From positions 1,288,899 through 1,352,898 of the forward strand of contig JH720302.1 of the NCBI GenBank assembly GCA_000231825.2: a DNA stretch of 64,000 nucleotides. Direction: 5' to 3'. Below the pieces are notes generated by a model. It was not told the origin of the DNA. It made no database searches and saw nothing but the letters and a program-made list of their open reading frames with translations. This DNA comes from Tetrahymena elliotti 4EA. Its lineage: Eukaryota > Ciliophora > Oligohymenophorea > Hymenostomatida > Tetrahymenidae. Made by a program: the position numbers and the translations under genes. Shown piece by piece: positions 37,497 to 48,688 of this stretch; the first letter of the stretch is position 1; every line of letters begins with the position of its first letter.

Positions 37497-38673
37497 TTAA
37501 TCTAATCTCTTAATTAATTACACATTTCTGCATTTAATTTTTTCTTCTATTTTTATTTAATATTCGAGTTTGTTTGTTTGTTTGTTTGTTTTTTAGATCT
37601 TTTCTTTTCAAAAATATTTTAACAAAAATAAAATAAATTTTTCTATTTTCAATTTGATGCGAATACACATTTTGTACTATCATTATTAAGATATTTGATT
37701 CATTTAAAATTTTTTATAGTTAAAACAATAAAACTAAATCTCCAATCAAATAATAAAACAATCTTTTAAAACATAATTAAACTTTCTTATTTTTTAATAA
37801 TACATTTCATGATTTGTGTGGTAAATAATTTTAAATTCAATATTTTCTGAATACTACTTATCTATCAATTATCGCCTTGAAATAAAGGATTATTTATTTG
37901 GAATTATTTTTCTTCTTTTAATTAAAATTTTAAGATAAAAACTAACAGATTAAAGGCGAGTGTTTTTTTTTAATTTGGATTTTATTTTAACATTTTATTT
38001 AGTTTCATAAATAAATTAATAATTTAAATTGATATTCTTCTTTTTAGGTAATAAATAAATCAAAAGTGTTAAGATAAAATAATTATTAAATAAATTAAAA
38101 ATAAAATAATAAATTGGATAAAAATCTTAAAACGAATTCTATAATCCATTTATAAATAGTTATTTTTGTTTCAGTTTAAAAAATAGAAAAATACTATTTA
38201 TAATTAATTTATAAGAAAGAACCAGTTTTCAAATTCAAATCAAATAAATTTGTTTATTTTAACAAATTTCAAAATTTAAGTTTTGATGGAAAAAAATTAA
38301 TTTGCATTCAATCAATATGATTAATTAAATTCATTCATTCTTAAATAAAAATAGTTTGAAAATTTGATTGATTGTAGTATTAGTATTAGTAATGATATTC
38401 ACTCACTCCTAGGATTGATAAATCCAAATTATATTTAATTTATTTCGAAAATCTAGTAAATAAACAAACAAACAAAAAAAGGAATAAGATATATTGGATT
38501 TATTTAAGATACTCAATATATTGATAGTGCATTGATTATTAATTTGTCAGATTCAACACTCCAGAAAGTAGAAAAAAATAAAAAATACTTAAACAAATCA
38601 AGAAAAATAATTAAGCAGTAATTAATTTATCAATCAATCAATAAAGATAGCTGGCAGATAAATACATAAATTG
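37497..38673. other. Intergenic
   Basis: AT-rich spacer. A (GTTT)n run sits at 37567-37592, 70-95 nt past the alveolin stop. No gene seen. Confidence 0.6.
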
Positions 38674-41600
38674 ATGAGTTTATAAATTCAATAACAATAG
38701 TTTAATTCCCTCTCTTCTAAAGGACTTAATCCTATTGCTAATACCAATGATAATCTTAGCTCAACTGATAGGTAAAATGAGCATAATATTGTTGTTATTT
38801 CTAATATTTTCTTTATTTTAACAGGACTAGTACTAGTAATAATTTAAGTTAATAAAAGCAATAAGCCTTGCTTTTCACTCCTAATAGCCAAAACGCATAA
38901 AAATCTATGACTCCATAACCTGCCCATATATAGATAGGTCTTATTAGTCCAAATATTTATGGTAATAATGGTTTATAACAGGCTAATAACCAAAATGCAA
39001 GCACTTAAAATATGAGGTTTTAGAAGAACCTAAATTTTAATAATAATAATAATAGCAGTATAAATAGTTAGTAAACATAGCTGATCATTCATCATTAAAA
39101 TAACAGCAGTAATAACAGTGAGTCGCTTTGCTCAGACTTAAGAAGCTTCTTTTAGGATAATATAAGTGGTATTAATAGTTAATTTACAGGCACTCTCTCT
39201 GTAAATAAAAACAATAACAATAATTATTCTAGCATAACTCAAGGAAGCAAAAACGGCAGCATGAATAGCAACTAGCATCGTGTTTAAGTCATGACACCTT
39301 CTACTAACGATGATAAATCAATACTTTCTTAGAATAATAATTTTATAAGTACTAATCCAAAATAAGTTGATTTAAGCTCTTCTTCGTAATCTCATAATAA
39401 TCAACACTTGCTTCATTCTTAAGTCCATAGCAAAAATGTCTCCCAGACAACTTAAATGTCAGTATTTAATAACAGTGGAGAAATATCTTAATTCAACTAC
39501 TCTTCTCTAGGAAATAACTAAAATTTTCAATCATAAAATTAAATTAGTCCCATAAACTCTGTGATTTCCAATATTAATTTTGAAAATGATACACTTTTAT
39601 CAACTAAGCAGAACACTTCCATTTCGAATATAGACAACACCTTGCAGGAAGGTAAATGCAGACTCCATCCATACAAGAAGGTATTTTCAGAATTAAAAAA
39701 ATTAAAAAGAATGACATTTTTTTTAAATCAACAAATAAAGGTAAAATACTAAATGAGCGAAAATGAAAATGATAAATTTTGCTCCGTTTGTGCTCTAGAA
39801 TACGTCTAATAAGGATTGGATGTAGAACCTATTATTAAGACTTAATGTAATTAAAATTTTTAATTTACAAATTTGAAAAATTGAATCTTTAACTGAGAGG
39901 GAATTTGTTAATTTTATATTTACTTATATATTTATAAGCAAATCTTTCAATTAAAGATGTAAATTAAATAGATTTTTAATCCCCAATTTTAATTGATTTT
40001 GACTGAATTTTAATAATAATAGAAAAAGAGATCAACTTATATTTGAATGAAATGTTAAATGTCAAAAAAATCAATGACATCCTTTTGAATTCTTTAGATC
40101 AAAAATCGATGTTTATTAAAGAACACAGTCGTAAGTAGATTCAAATAGCCCAAGATTTATTTTTATAAATTGAAAAAATGATCTATGAACAAAAGACTTA
40201 GCTACTTAGCTAAATTAATAATAATATGTGGGAATAAATAAATCTAATTGAATTAAAGAAAAATGACACTAGACTCTTTGAGTAAAATCTCCTTTAAAAA
40301 TAATAAGATATTGAAAAAACCTACCAATAAGTTGCAACTTAAATGGGAGTATCTGAAGTTAGAGAGATTCTCATATATTACAACTCAGAACTAGATAAAA
40401 TAAGAGCAGGCATTAATGACATGTTTAAAAATACTTCTTTTGATTTAATCAATCTAAATTCTAATCATATTACTCAATCAATCCAAATTCTCAAAAAATT
40501 CTTGCAAGAAGACCTTTTCAAGCCATCTTTAACCCAATCTACTCTTTCTCAAAGTATTAGCTCCATCTAAAATTATTAAAGCGTGTCTCCTTCAAGTAAA
40601 AAAATCAACTTAATTTTATTTTAATCTAAATTTATTTTAAGTCTATAAAATAGAAAATGATAAAAAGCAATTATCTCGTTTGATGAGCAACCAAGATAAA
40701 AAGGGTTCAGGTAAAAAACAGCAATATTTATAATAGCAACAACAACAACAATAATAGTAAGTGATACAAAATAAATCACTTGCTTAGCAACTACAAATTT
40801 ACTAGCTAGAATAGTCTCAATAGCAACCTCAAGCATAGAAAGTAATTGAGCTTAGCTGTGCTTAAAATAAATAAAACACACTATAATAAAATCAACAAAA
40901 ATAAAATTATACACAAAGCGAATAGATTAATTTTAATTAATAAAAAGAGAAATAATTGTTTGTTGCATAAATATAACAGAAATAACTTTAATAGCAGTAG
41001 CAATAACTATAGTAGCAGTAATAATATAATGAAATTATTGATACTTCTATTAGTGAAAAGCAGCACACTCAAGAAAGTGATGATTTATCTTCAGTATAAG
41101 GCATGTATGTTAATATTTAGAATTAAAGTAAAATCTCAAACAAAAGTAATATAAGCTCTCATAAAATAATAAATTATTCTGACATACATGATGAACCTAA
41201 CCTTAATATACTTAAAGACTCATCATCTCCTTCTACTTCTTCCAAATAAGTAATTAGAGATACTAAAGCTACTCCTATCACCCAAGAAAAGAAACCTTTC
41301 TTCCCTTTCTAAGTAAATTAATCAACAATTTCATTACAACAATTTATTGTCATTTATTTATATAAAGTGCATAAGCCCTCAATAAACTACTAAAGGAGAA
41401 GGATCATACAGACAACAATATTCTATCAGCAAAGATAATCAATTGAATTCAAGATAGAAATAATTTATTTAAACAGAACCTACCCATCTTCCTTCTAATA
41501 AAAACAAACAAGGTGTGTCTAAATAAGGTAATTATTAGAGAAACTTGTTAATGAATGATGAAATAGCAACATCAAATAACAGATTTAAGTTTAACTAAAA

Positions 41601-42012
41601 TAATAATATTAATAATAATTTCAGTTTACTAACTCATTTCAATAAATCTTAAACTAATTCTAATTGTTAGAATTTAGTTGTCATTCCTTAAAACAATAGC
41701 ATTAATAAATAATAAGAAAATACATAAAACAGCACTAGCTAATCTAAGCTTACTGCCATGAATAATATCCGCTAACTCCAAATTAATTTAGTTGACTAGG
41801 ATAGCAATTAAAAATCTTTAACTTCAAGACCAATAAATATGAATCAAACCAATTAAAACCAGTAATTTGTAAATAGTTAAAACTAACAACAAACAAACTT
41901 TATGGCCTAACTCATTTAACAAAAGCAATAAAATACTCTCAAGAGTCAATCTAATTATTAGCAATTACCCAACAACAACGACTATAACAACTTATCTTCA
42001 CTAAAAAATTGA
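38674..42012 (+). CDS. B-box zinc finger coiled-coil protein
   Basis: Six exons: 38674-38771, 38825-39680, 39741-39846, 40023-40595, 40654-41312 and 41368-42012; 978 aa, TGA 42010-42012. The first ~310 residues are Ser/Asn/Gln-rich. A B-box-like metal site is split by an intron: CRLHPYKK ends exon 2 and DKFCSVCALEYV is in exon 3 (C-x2-H ... C-x2-C). A coiled coil follows (KEINLYLNEMLNVKKINDIL ... NSELDKIRAGINDMF), as in TRIM/B-box proteins but without a RING. Residues ~545-980 are very Gln/Asn-rich, with Gln mostly from TAA/TAG/CAA. It is probably a cytoskeletal or scaffold protein; the function is unknown. All phases agree. Confidence 0.82.
40725..41030 (+). repeat. Gln/Asn low-complexity coding tract
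   Basis: Clusters of CAA, TAA and TAG (for example CAACAACAACAACAATAATAG near 40738) encode poly-Gln within exon 5 of the B-box gene. In the standard code the segment is full of stops. Confidence 0.85.
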
Positions 42013-43230
42013 AATAAATTAACCAATATAATTTTATATTAAGTGTTATTATCATTATATTTAGTATTTTTACTTTATATTTATTTGTAAGAGTTTATTT
42101 GCATATAATCAAACCATTTATTTTCATCCTTTTTATTGGCTGCATTAGACAAACATTTTTCTCAGCCTGAGAAATAAAACTTTTTCAATTTTTTAAAAAG
42201 AAAAAAAAAAATTTGTACTGGAAATAATAAAATCAATTCATTTTTTTAACAATAAACATTTATACATATTTAATAAATTCATAATAATTAAGCTTTATAT
42301 ATGATTTGTAAGTTTAAAAATTAAATGAAAATTTTTATTTATTGATTTAAAGAAGGTAGTCAAGTTTCCAATCTTTAAATCTAATTTTAGAGAGTTTCAT
42401 TTATCTATGGTGATTTATCACAAAATTGTCTAGTACTCATATAAATTATTTAGAGTATCTCTTTAATTTTATTATTAAATGTGTTTGTTAACTTTGATTT
42501 ATATATTTTTTATTTACTACTTCCATAAGTTTCACTTATTTTTTTACTAATTAAATAGAGCCTTTTTTTTATAAATCATTTTTGTTTAAAAGTGTAAGCT
42601 TAATTTTTGTTTAATTAAATGAAATTATTATTTTAATATTCTAAATTACTAATTCAAGATATATTATATTTCTATTAAAGTTTTATTACTCATTTATTTT
42701 TACAATTCAAAATAACTTTAAACAAAAAAATGATAAATTTATTTATGTAAAGATTATTTTACTTTTTATATAATTGAAATAATTTTTTATTCAATTATTT
42801 TTATGAATTTTTTTGTTTTAGTAAATAGAATTAGCTTTAGATAAATGATATTTTTATTTTGAGATGTTAAAATGAACATTTGAAATTATTATGGCTTTAT
42901 GCATGTTGCTGATGATTATAAAGAATGATAAGTAAAAGTTGGAATTATTCTTAAATTTTGTAAAAATTCTATCAAAAATATTTTTGTGAGTGAATGGATA
43001 TTTGATAAGAGATAAGTATTAATTATATATTGGTAAATAAAATTTATACCAATCATTGATTAGCTAGGCTTTACAGTGTGTGGTTTAATATTAAATAAAA
43101 ATAGTAACTAAGAATCATATTAGCAAAAAAATATCTTGCAAATAATATATTCCTCAAACTCTTAAACTATAAAATCTTACTAAGAAAATTAGCGTTAGCT
43201 TACAATAAAACATTTTATATTTCTATCACT
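42013..43230. other. Intergenic
   Basis: AT-rich flank upstream of the SAXO-like gene. No gene or repeat of note. Confidence 0.6.
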
Positions 43231-44421
43231 ATGAAAAAATAAGCTAGGTCAATCTCTACATATGATAAGAGCCCCTATTAGAATGATTAAAGCTTTTATA
43301 ATGGACCAGATAAATGTTAAATGAGCTAATACTAAAAAACTATTAAGCATGACGAATAAATGGATAAGCTTGAAAAGAATTTAATAGATGAATTGAAGAA
43401 GACGATGTTTAACTCTCCTTAGAAAGATGTCATGAAGAATAGAATGAAGCAATCATCCTCAATTCACTAAGAGAGTGGTGAAAAATAAAATTATAGCACA
43501 ATTAATCCAAAGGAAAGAAAAGAAAAACTTATGCAATGTGCAGAAGGTATATTTTAAGGCAGGTTGAATGAACTAAATGAATTCAATTAAGATTATTATG
43601 ACCACATAGCAGGAAAATGCTTTTGTGCTAGATGTACATGCGGAAAACACAAATGTAACTAAATGGGTCTTAAATATGACACAAAAAACTAGGCAAACAC
43701 ATTGTATATGGATACATATAATGCTAAGGATTTTTCAAAAGCTAAACCAGCTCAAAGTATATGTCCTTGTGATAACATTAGCATTCCAAAAGATTTGAAA
43801 TTTGAAAATCACACCACTCATAGAGACCATTTCACACCAAAGAAAGGTGAAAGAAATCTTGCTGTATAAAAAAAATAAGACAATTTATTGTTGAATAATA
43901 TCCCTAATGATAACACTACTTAATATAAATCTGATTACATGAACAGAGGATACATACCTGCAATGAAATTTATACCTGTCAGTACTTTGGGAGTTGTGCA
44001 TAATGCTCCTTTCAAAGGAATTACTGAGCACAAGCAATAATATAACCCAAACACACTTGGAGCTTTTGCTCCTAATGATAAATCTGATATCCTCAATCAT
44101 TCATCAGGAGTTAATATGGGCGTAGATTAGAGCAAAATGCCTAATTTCTACTAAAGTACATATAAAAATTGCTATTCACCAATGAAGGCTTCACCTAATG
44201 AGAAGAACATAGGATAACACTTAAAATAAATCTCAATAGGAGACTCAAACCCTAAAGGAGGTTTATTCAATAATACAACTACTCACAGAGATCACTACAG
44301 AGACAGGTTCAACAAGGTTTGTCCTATTACTATTGAAAACTATGAAAGAACCTAAAAGACAAAATATCCTCATAATACAATTAGTGATTTAGACAAATTA
44401 AATATGTCAGTCAATATTTGA
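43231..44421 (+). CDS. SAXO-like axonemal microtubule protein
   Basis: Intronless, ATG 43231-43233 to TGA 44419-44421, 396 aa. A Cys cluster near residues 127-145 (KCFCARCTCGKHKC) matches the N-terminal CxCxxCxCGxH motif of the SAXO/FAM154 family. Downstream are degenerate microtubule-binding-type modules: TTHRDHF, YKSDYM ... PAMKFIPVSTLGVVHNAPFKG and again TTHRDHYRDRF. SAXO proteins lie along axonemal or centriolar microtubules and stabilise them. An N-terminal extension of about 125 residues precedes the Cys motif, unlike the animal proteins where the motif is near the start. It is the third same-strand cytoskeletal-type gene in a row. Confidence 0.85.
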
Positions 44422-44926
44422 TTTTTACACTATTCTTATAAATTAAAAAAATCATTCCTTCCAATCATCTATCCATACATACATACATACATACATACAT
44501 AAACACATACATATATTGTAGTTTTTCCTTTATCAAAGTGTTCTTATAATTTAATTTAATTTTATAAAATATATTTATTTTTTCTTCAATTAGAAAATTT
44601 CTTTATGGTTAAAATTAATTATAATAAATGAGTAATTCTATTATATTTAAACTACTTTTACAATTCTTAAATTAAAATTTATGTGTTTATTATCTTACCT
44701 AGTTTTTTTTAGTGAAAGAAGTATCGTGTAATTGTACCTGTGCTATTTATATATTTGATGAATGAAAATATTAATTAAAATCTGCAACAAATTAAAGATA
44801 TTTTTATGTATTAAATTTAATAATTCAATTTTAGTTATTTTTGATTAAATTAAACTCGTTAAAAAAATAAATATAAATTTATATAGCACACGAATAGCAA
44901 AATAAATAGAAGCAATCAAAAATAAA
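44422..44926. other. Intergenic with a CATA microsatellite
   Basis: Contains seven CATA units at 44474-44501; otherwise AT-rich. Confidence 0.7.
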
Positions 44927-46736
44927 ATGTTTAATATTAATTAGGTATCTAAATTAGCAATCGCATCTCATTGTAATTTATGATTAAAATTCTTTATTAT
45001 GGTAGAAATTAATAAATTGATTGTAAATAGTGTCTATAGGAAGAAATTTGGTCACTCCTTAGATTAGATATAACTTTGTAAATATTAAAGATTACGTGTA
45101 CAAAGATCAGAAAAAGAAATTAGAAAATTATGACAACTATAACAAGCGTAAGCTAATTTTATACAAGAAGTGGAAGTATAGTTATGCTTATTAATAAAAT
45201 TTGTATTTATAAACTAGAATATACTGGTACTGTTGAATAAATTGTAAAGAAGAGATAATAATAGTAAAAATATCTTGAAATTGAATCTGAAAAAAAGAAA
45301 GATTTAGATATTTTTATTGAAGCTTATTCTGATACAGTTATTGAATTCAAATTATATGGCGAACATTTTGATTACAAAACATAAACTATTGATGCTATTC
45401 TAAATTATTACTAGGTCTCATATACAAGAGTAGATCATTTTTTATTTAAGAATTTAGCATAATATTTTCAAATTAAGCTTTGTTTGCTTCGAAAGATTTT
45501 TTATTAAGTTTTAAAAACCTAGAAAAGCAAAGGAGATATTCTAGAAAATTAAAATAAATAATTAGTTTTTATAAAGATAATTTGCATGATATTAAAATTA
45601 TCTTAATTTAATCATAGATGTTTAACCCTCTTTACCATGAGAGAATAAGAGCATAATTTGGTGACTAAATTAAAAGTAACAAAGTAAAATCTACATTTTT
45701 GATATTAAATCATGTTAAACATATTTAAATGATTAATTAATCAATAGTTCCCACTTCTTAGAATTAATATTTCATTAGAGCCTGCTAAGTTTTTAGAACT
45801 TGAGTAAATGGAATAATGGTTGATTGATTAAGGTTTCATCCTTTTACCTAAACATAGAACTCACAGTGCTTGGGCAACACAAGGAATTGAGTAACTTTTT
45901 TAGATAAAATTGATTAATAAATTAATTATTTTGAGTCCATTTTAATTGTGTTTATTTTAAAAATTTAAATTAATAGATTTGCAGAAAAATAAATGCACGA
46001 AGCACTTAATAGATTGTTTTGGTCACCAGCAGTAAATTAAAATTTAGTAAAAAAATTGAGTTTAAAGAAATTTAATATGAAAATTAGCTTACTTTCTAAT
46101 TATATTGGAAATCACATTCTAAGAGTTATACTGAATAAAGCAAGAGAGCCTTAGTTTTAAGAGTAGCAAGGTAATTAATATTCAAATAAATTAAAACATT
46201 TTCAATTAATTTAACTTGATATAGAATTTAATTTGGATAAATTATGACCAATTTATGGAAGAATTTGAGAAATATTACAAAAGACATTGAAGCTTTTAAG
46301 AAAACCAAAGAGGATGTGCTTAAATTAGTAAATGATTGGAAAGAAATGTTAGAAGAAAATGATTATCATGGAGGAATCAATCCTGATGAAGCAGACTTTG
46401 CAGTAAAAACCATATATTCTTTTATATTTGAATTTATAAAACTAGTAATAACTAGATAAAAGTTTTCTGGATTTTTCTAAAATTTATAGAAAATTTTATG
46501 GAAAAGTGTTAATAATGAATGATTTTCAATTGTTTAATTTTTAAATTATCTTAACTAAAACATGAAATGATTTTTATTTATAAATAAATATATAGATGTA
46601 TGGAGTAATTATGTCTAAATATAACTCATAGTCTTTCTAAAGATTCATATTAAATGAATGGCCTGCTCCAGTTAGAAGATGGTTAGTTAGAATGCAGTAA
46701 AACTGTTAATATGAAAAAAGAGATTTATATAATTGA
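44927..46736 (+). CDS. mPGES2-like thioredoxin/GST-fold protein lacking CPFC
   Basis: Eight exons: 44927-44972, 45031-45147, 45218-45429, 45618-45683, 45748-45890, 45977-46162, 46225-46402 and 46596-46736; 362 aa. The N-terminus (MFNINQVSKLAIASHLSIGR) looks like a mitochondrial presequence. IEFKLYGEHFDYKTQTIDAI and NYYQVSYTRMFNPL match the thioredoxin-like part of membrane-associated prostaglandin E synthase 2, and YHGGINPDEADFAMYGV plus FILNEWPAPVRRWLVRM match its C-terminal GST-like helices. The usual CPFC redox motif falls at FDYKT, with no Cys. Eukaryotic relatives are mitochondrial/Golgi proteins whose activity is debated. The family match rests on the exon 4/5 (KSNKFPLL) and exon 7/8 (DFA-MYGV) joins; the exon 6 donor is the weakest junction. 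Confidence 0.75.
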
Positions 46737-46944
46737 AAACTAATTCAAACTAAAATAATTATTAAATAATTTAAGTGTATATTTTATATTTAATTGTTGT
46801 AAATTATCAAATCTTCACTTTATAAAATCATATTTTCTATCATGCATTAAAATTACTTAAGTTTTTCAATTTTATGTTTTTGCTTTCTCTGTTAATATCA
46901 AAAATGAAATTATTATTCAAAAATATGTACATGAATTAAGTTTT

Positions 46945-47192
46945 TAAATGAAAAACATTAGTTCATTTTCTAATGAATTGAGTTTTTATCTTTTTTATCT
47001 AGCCATAATTCAACTTTGAGAAATTATTCTAATATAGCCATATGTATTCATTCATATTACAAATAAACAGCTTTGAACAAAAGGTTATATAATCAGATTT
47101 TTATTTTACTGACGAAGCGACTAGTATTATGAAATGAAAAATATTAATTTATTTTCAAATGAATTTAATTTATATGGTTTTACTCTAGCCTT
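46945..47192 (+). repeat. Two ~60-bp direct repeats ending in TCTAGCC
   Basis: AATGAAAAACATTAGTTCAT... (from ~46947) and AATGAAAAATATTAATTTAT... (from ~47132) run in parallel for about 60 bp, and both end in TCTAGCC. The second copy also shares TATGGTTTTACT with the leader of the kinase gene at 47773. Confidence 0.6.
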
Positions 47193-47302
47193 ATTTAGAA
47201 TAGGATTAAATCTAAGCAAATTATAACTAAATAATGTTTTAGGATGGATACCTTATTCAATAAGATTTAGATGTTACTGACTAGAAGACTGTAGCTGAAT
47301 GA
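47003..47302 (+). CDS. Possible 3' exons of a small unrecognised gene
   Basis: Behind the acceptor-like TCTAG at 47002 is a protein-like open block (FEKLFQYSHMYSFILQINSF, then SDFYFTDEAT). Behind TTTTAG at 47242 is DGYLIQQDLDVTDQKTVAE ending at TGA 47300-47302. A phase-0 splice after EQK (donor GTTATA near 47080) would join them. No start or family is seen. They could also be relics of a duplicated exon. Confidence 0.25.
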
Positions 47303-47546
47303 TTATAAGATATATAACTAATTTTTGCTTATTAACAACAAATATAGTTAATAATTTAATCATATAATGAAGACTCTTTATGACGGATTAATGGATAAAC
47401 AATTTATTTTTTATCAGATTTGATATGTTTAGAAGTGAATAAAAGCATTCAATATTTTATAATTTTTAAGATATTTACTACTCCTCAATAAAAAAGTTTA
47501 TTTTCTTTTTTTAAAAGTATCTTGAAGTGTTTAAGCACATAATAAA

Positions 47547-47618
47547 ATCAAAGTTATCAGTTTAATAAAAATCAAAGTTATCAGTTTAATAAAAATCAAA
47601 GTTATCAGTTTAATAATC
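47547..47618. repeat. Three perfect-looking 24-bp tandem copies
   Basis: Unit ATCAAAGTTATCAGTTTAAT plus AAAA, starting at 47547, 47571 and 47595. It lies ~180 nt upstream of the kinase start codon. Confidence 0.92.
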
Positions 47619-47797
47619 AGTAGATAGTTTATAAAAGCTAACATTAGCTGCTGTGATAACAAAGACTACTATTAAAAAGCTTGCAAATCCTAGTTTAACA
47701 TAGAATTTATTGAGTACTGACTCATTTGTTTTATACAATTCTGCTAATAATTTGGACATTTAAATTGATAGATATGGTTTTACTTTTAACTTATTTA

Positions 47798-48688
47798 ATG
47801 TTGAAGGAATTCATCAGACCAAAAAAGCATTTTAAAAACTAAGGAAAGTTTGAGGAATAGTATGAGATTTTGGAAACAATATCAGAAAATTCTGATACTG
47901 AAGTCCATATTTCGAAAGTTAAAAAGATGAATGATAATACAATATATTGCGCAAAAATTTTTTACAAAAATGTAGACATTAAGAAGGGTGAAGTAAATGA
48001 ATAAAATGAAATTAAATATTTGAAGAAATTAAAGCATTCTAATATAGTAACAATCATTGAATACTTTGACGATGATGAGAGAATAGTCATAATTACTGAA
48101 TATTTAGAAATCACTCTTTACGATGTCCTTAAATGCTATAAAAAGTTATAAGAATAGGATGTCAAAATCATTGCAAAAACTATTTTCATTATTTTAGATC
48201 ATCTCTAAAAGCATAATTTAGTCCATGGAGATATCGTTTTACAAAATTTCATGTTGAAAAAAGAAGATGATTCCTTTGACAGTATTAAGATGATTGATTT
48301 CAATACAATAGACACTGAGGAAAACAGAAGTTCTACAAAAAAAATAACTAATAGTACTTAATTCTTAAATTGTTAACCTACTTCTTTAGCACCTGAAACT
48401 ATATAGTAATATATAGTTAATAAATAATCAGATGTTTGGAGTGCTGGAATAATAATATATACTTTACTCTTTGGAACGGTCCCTTTTGATGGAAAAAATC
48501 CTGAATAAATATATGATAGCATTCTAAATAAATAACCAAAATATTCACTTGAGGATGAATCAGGATAGTGTGTTCATATATCACAAAAATGTGAATCATT
48601 CTTAAAAAGATTATTACATAAAAATTATGAAAAAAGATATAGTGCTCGCTAAGCCTTAGAAGATCCTTGGCTGTGTGAAGAGTCCTGA
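47798..48688 (+). CDS. Divergent protein kinase without a glycine loop
   Basis: Intronless, ATG 47798-47800 to TGA 48686-48688, 296 aa, essentially a bare kinase domain. The glycine loop is replaced by ISENSDTEVHISK. The Lys of subdomain II is present (YCAKIF, ~53), and the alpha-C/strand region KLKHSNIVTIIEYF is canonical. The catalytic loop is HGDIVLQN (HRD to HGD, ~143-145) and DFG is DFN (~167-169). The APE motif (SLAPETIQ), SDVWSAGIIIYTLLFGTVPF and the terminal Arg region are intact. The overall look is CAMK/ULK-like. The Lys, catalytic Asp, Asn and metal Asp remain, so weak catalysis is possible. It may be a pseudokinase or a recent duplicate evolving fast. Confidence 0.85.

Larger units (their letters stand above)
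46737..47797. other. Intergenic with repeats and possible exons
   Basis: Contains two direct repeats ending in TCTAGCC (46945-47004, 47130-47192), a possible exon pair (47003-47302) and a 3 x 24 bp tandem array (47547-47618). Confidence 0.6.

Noticed and set aside
34993..44421. Alveolin/B-box/SAXO run as an operon
   Set aside because: Spacers exceed 1.1 kb and each gene has its own AT-rich flanks; ciliates transcribe genes singly.
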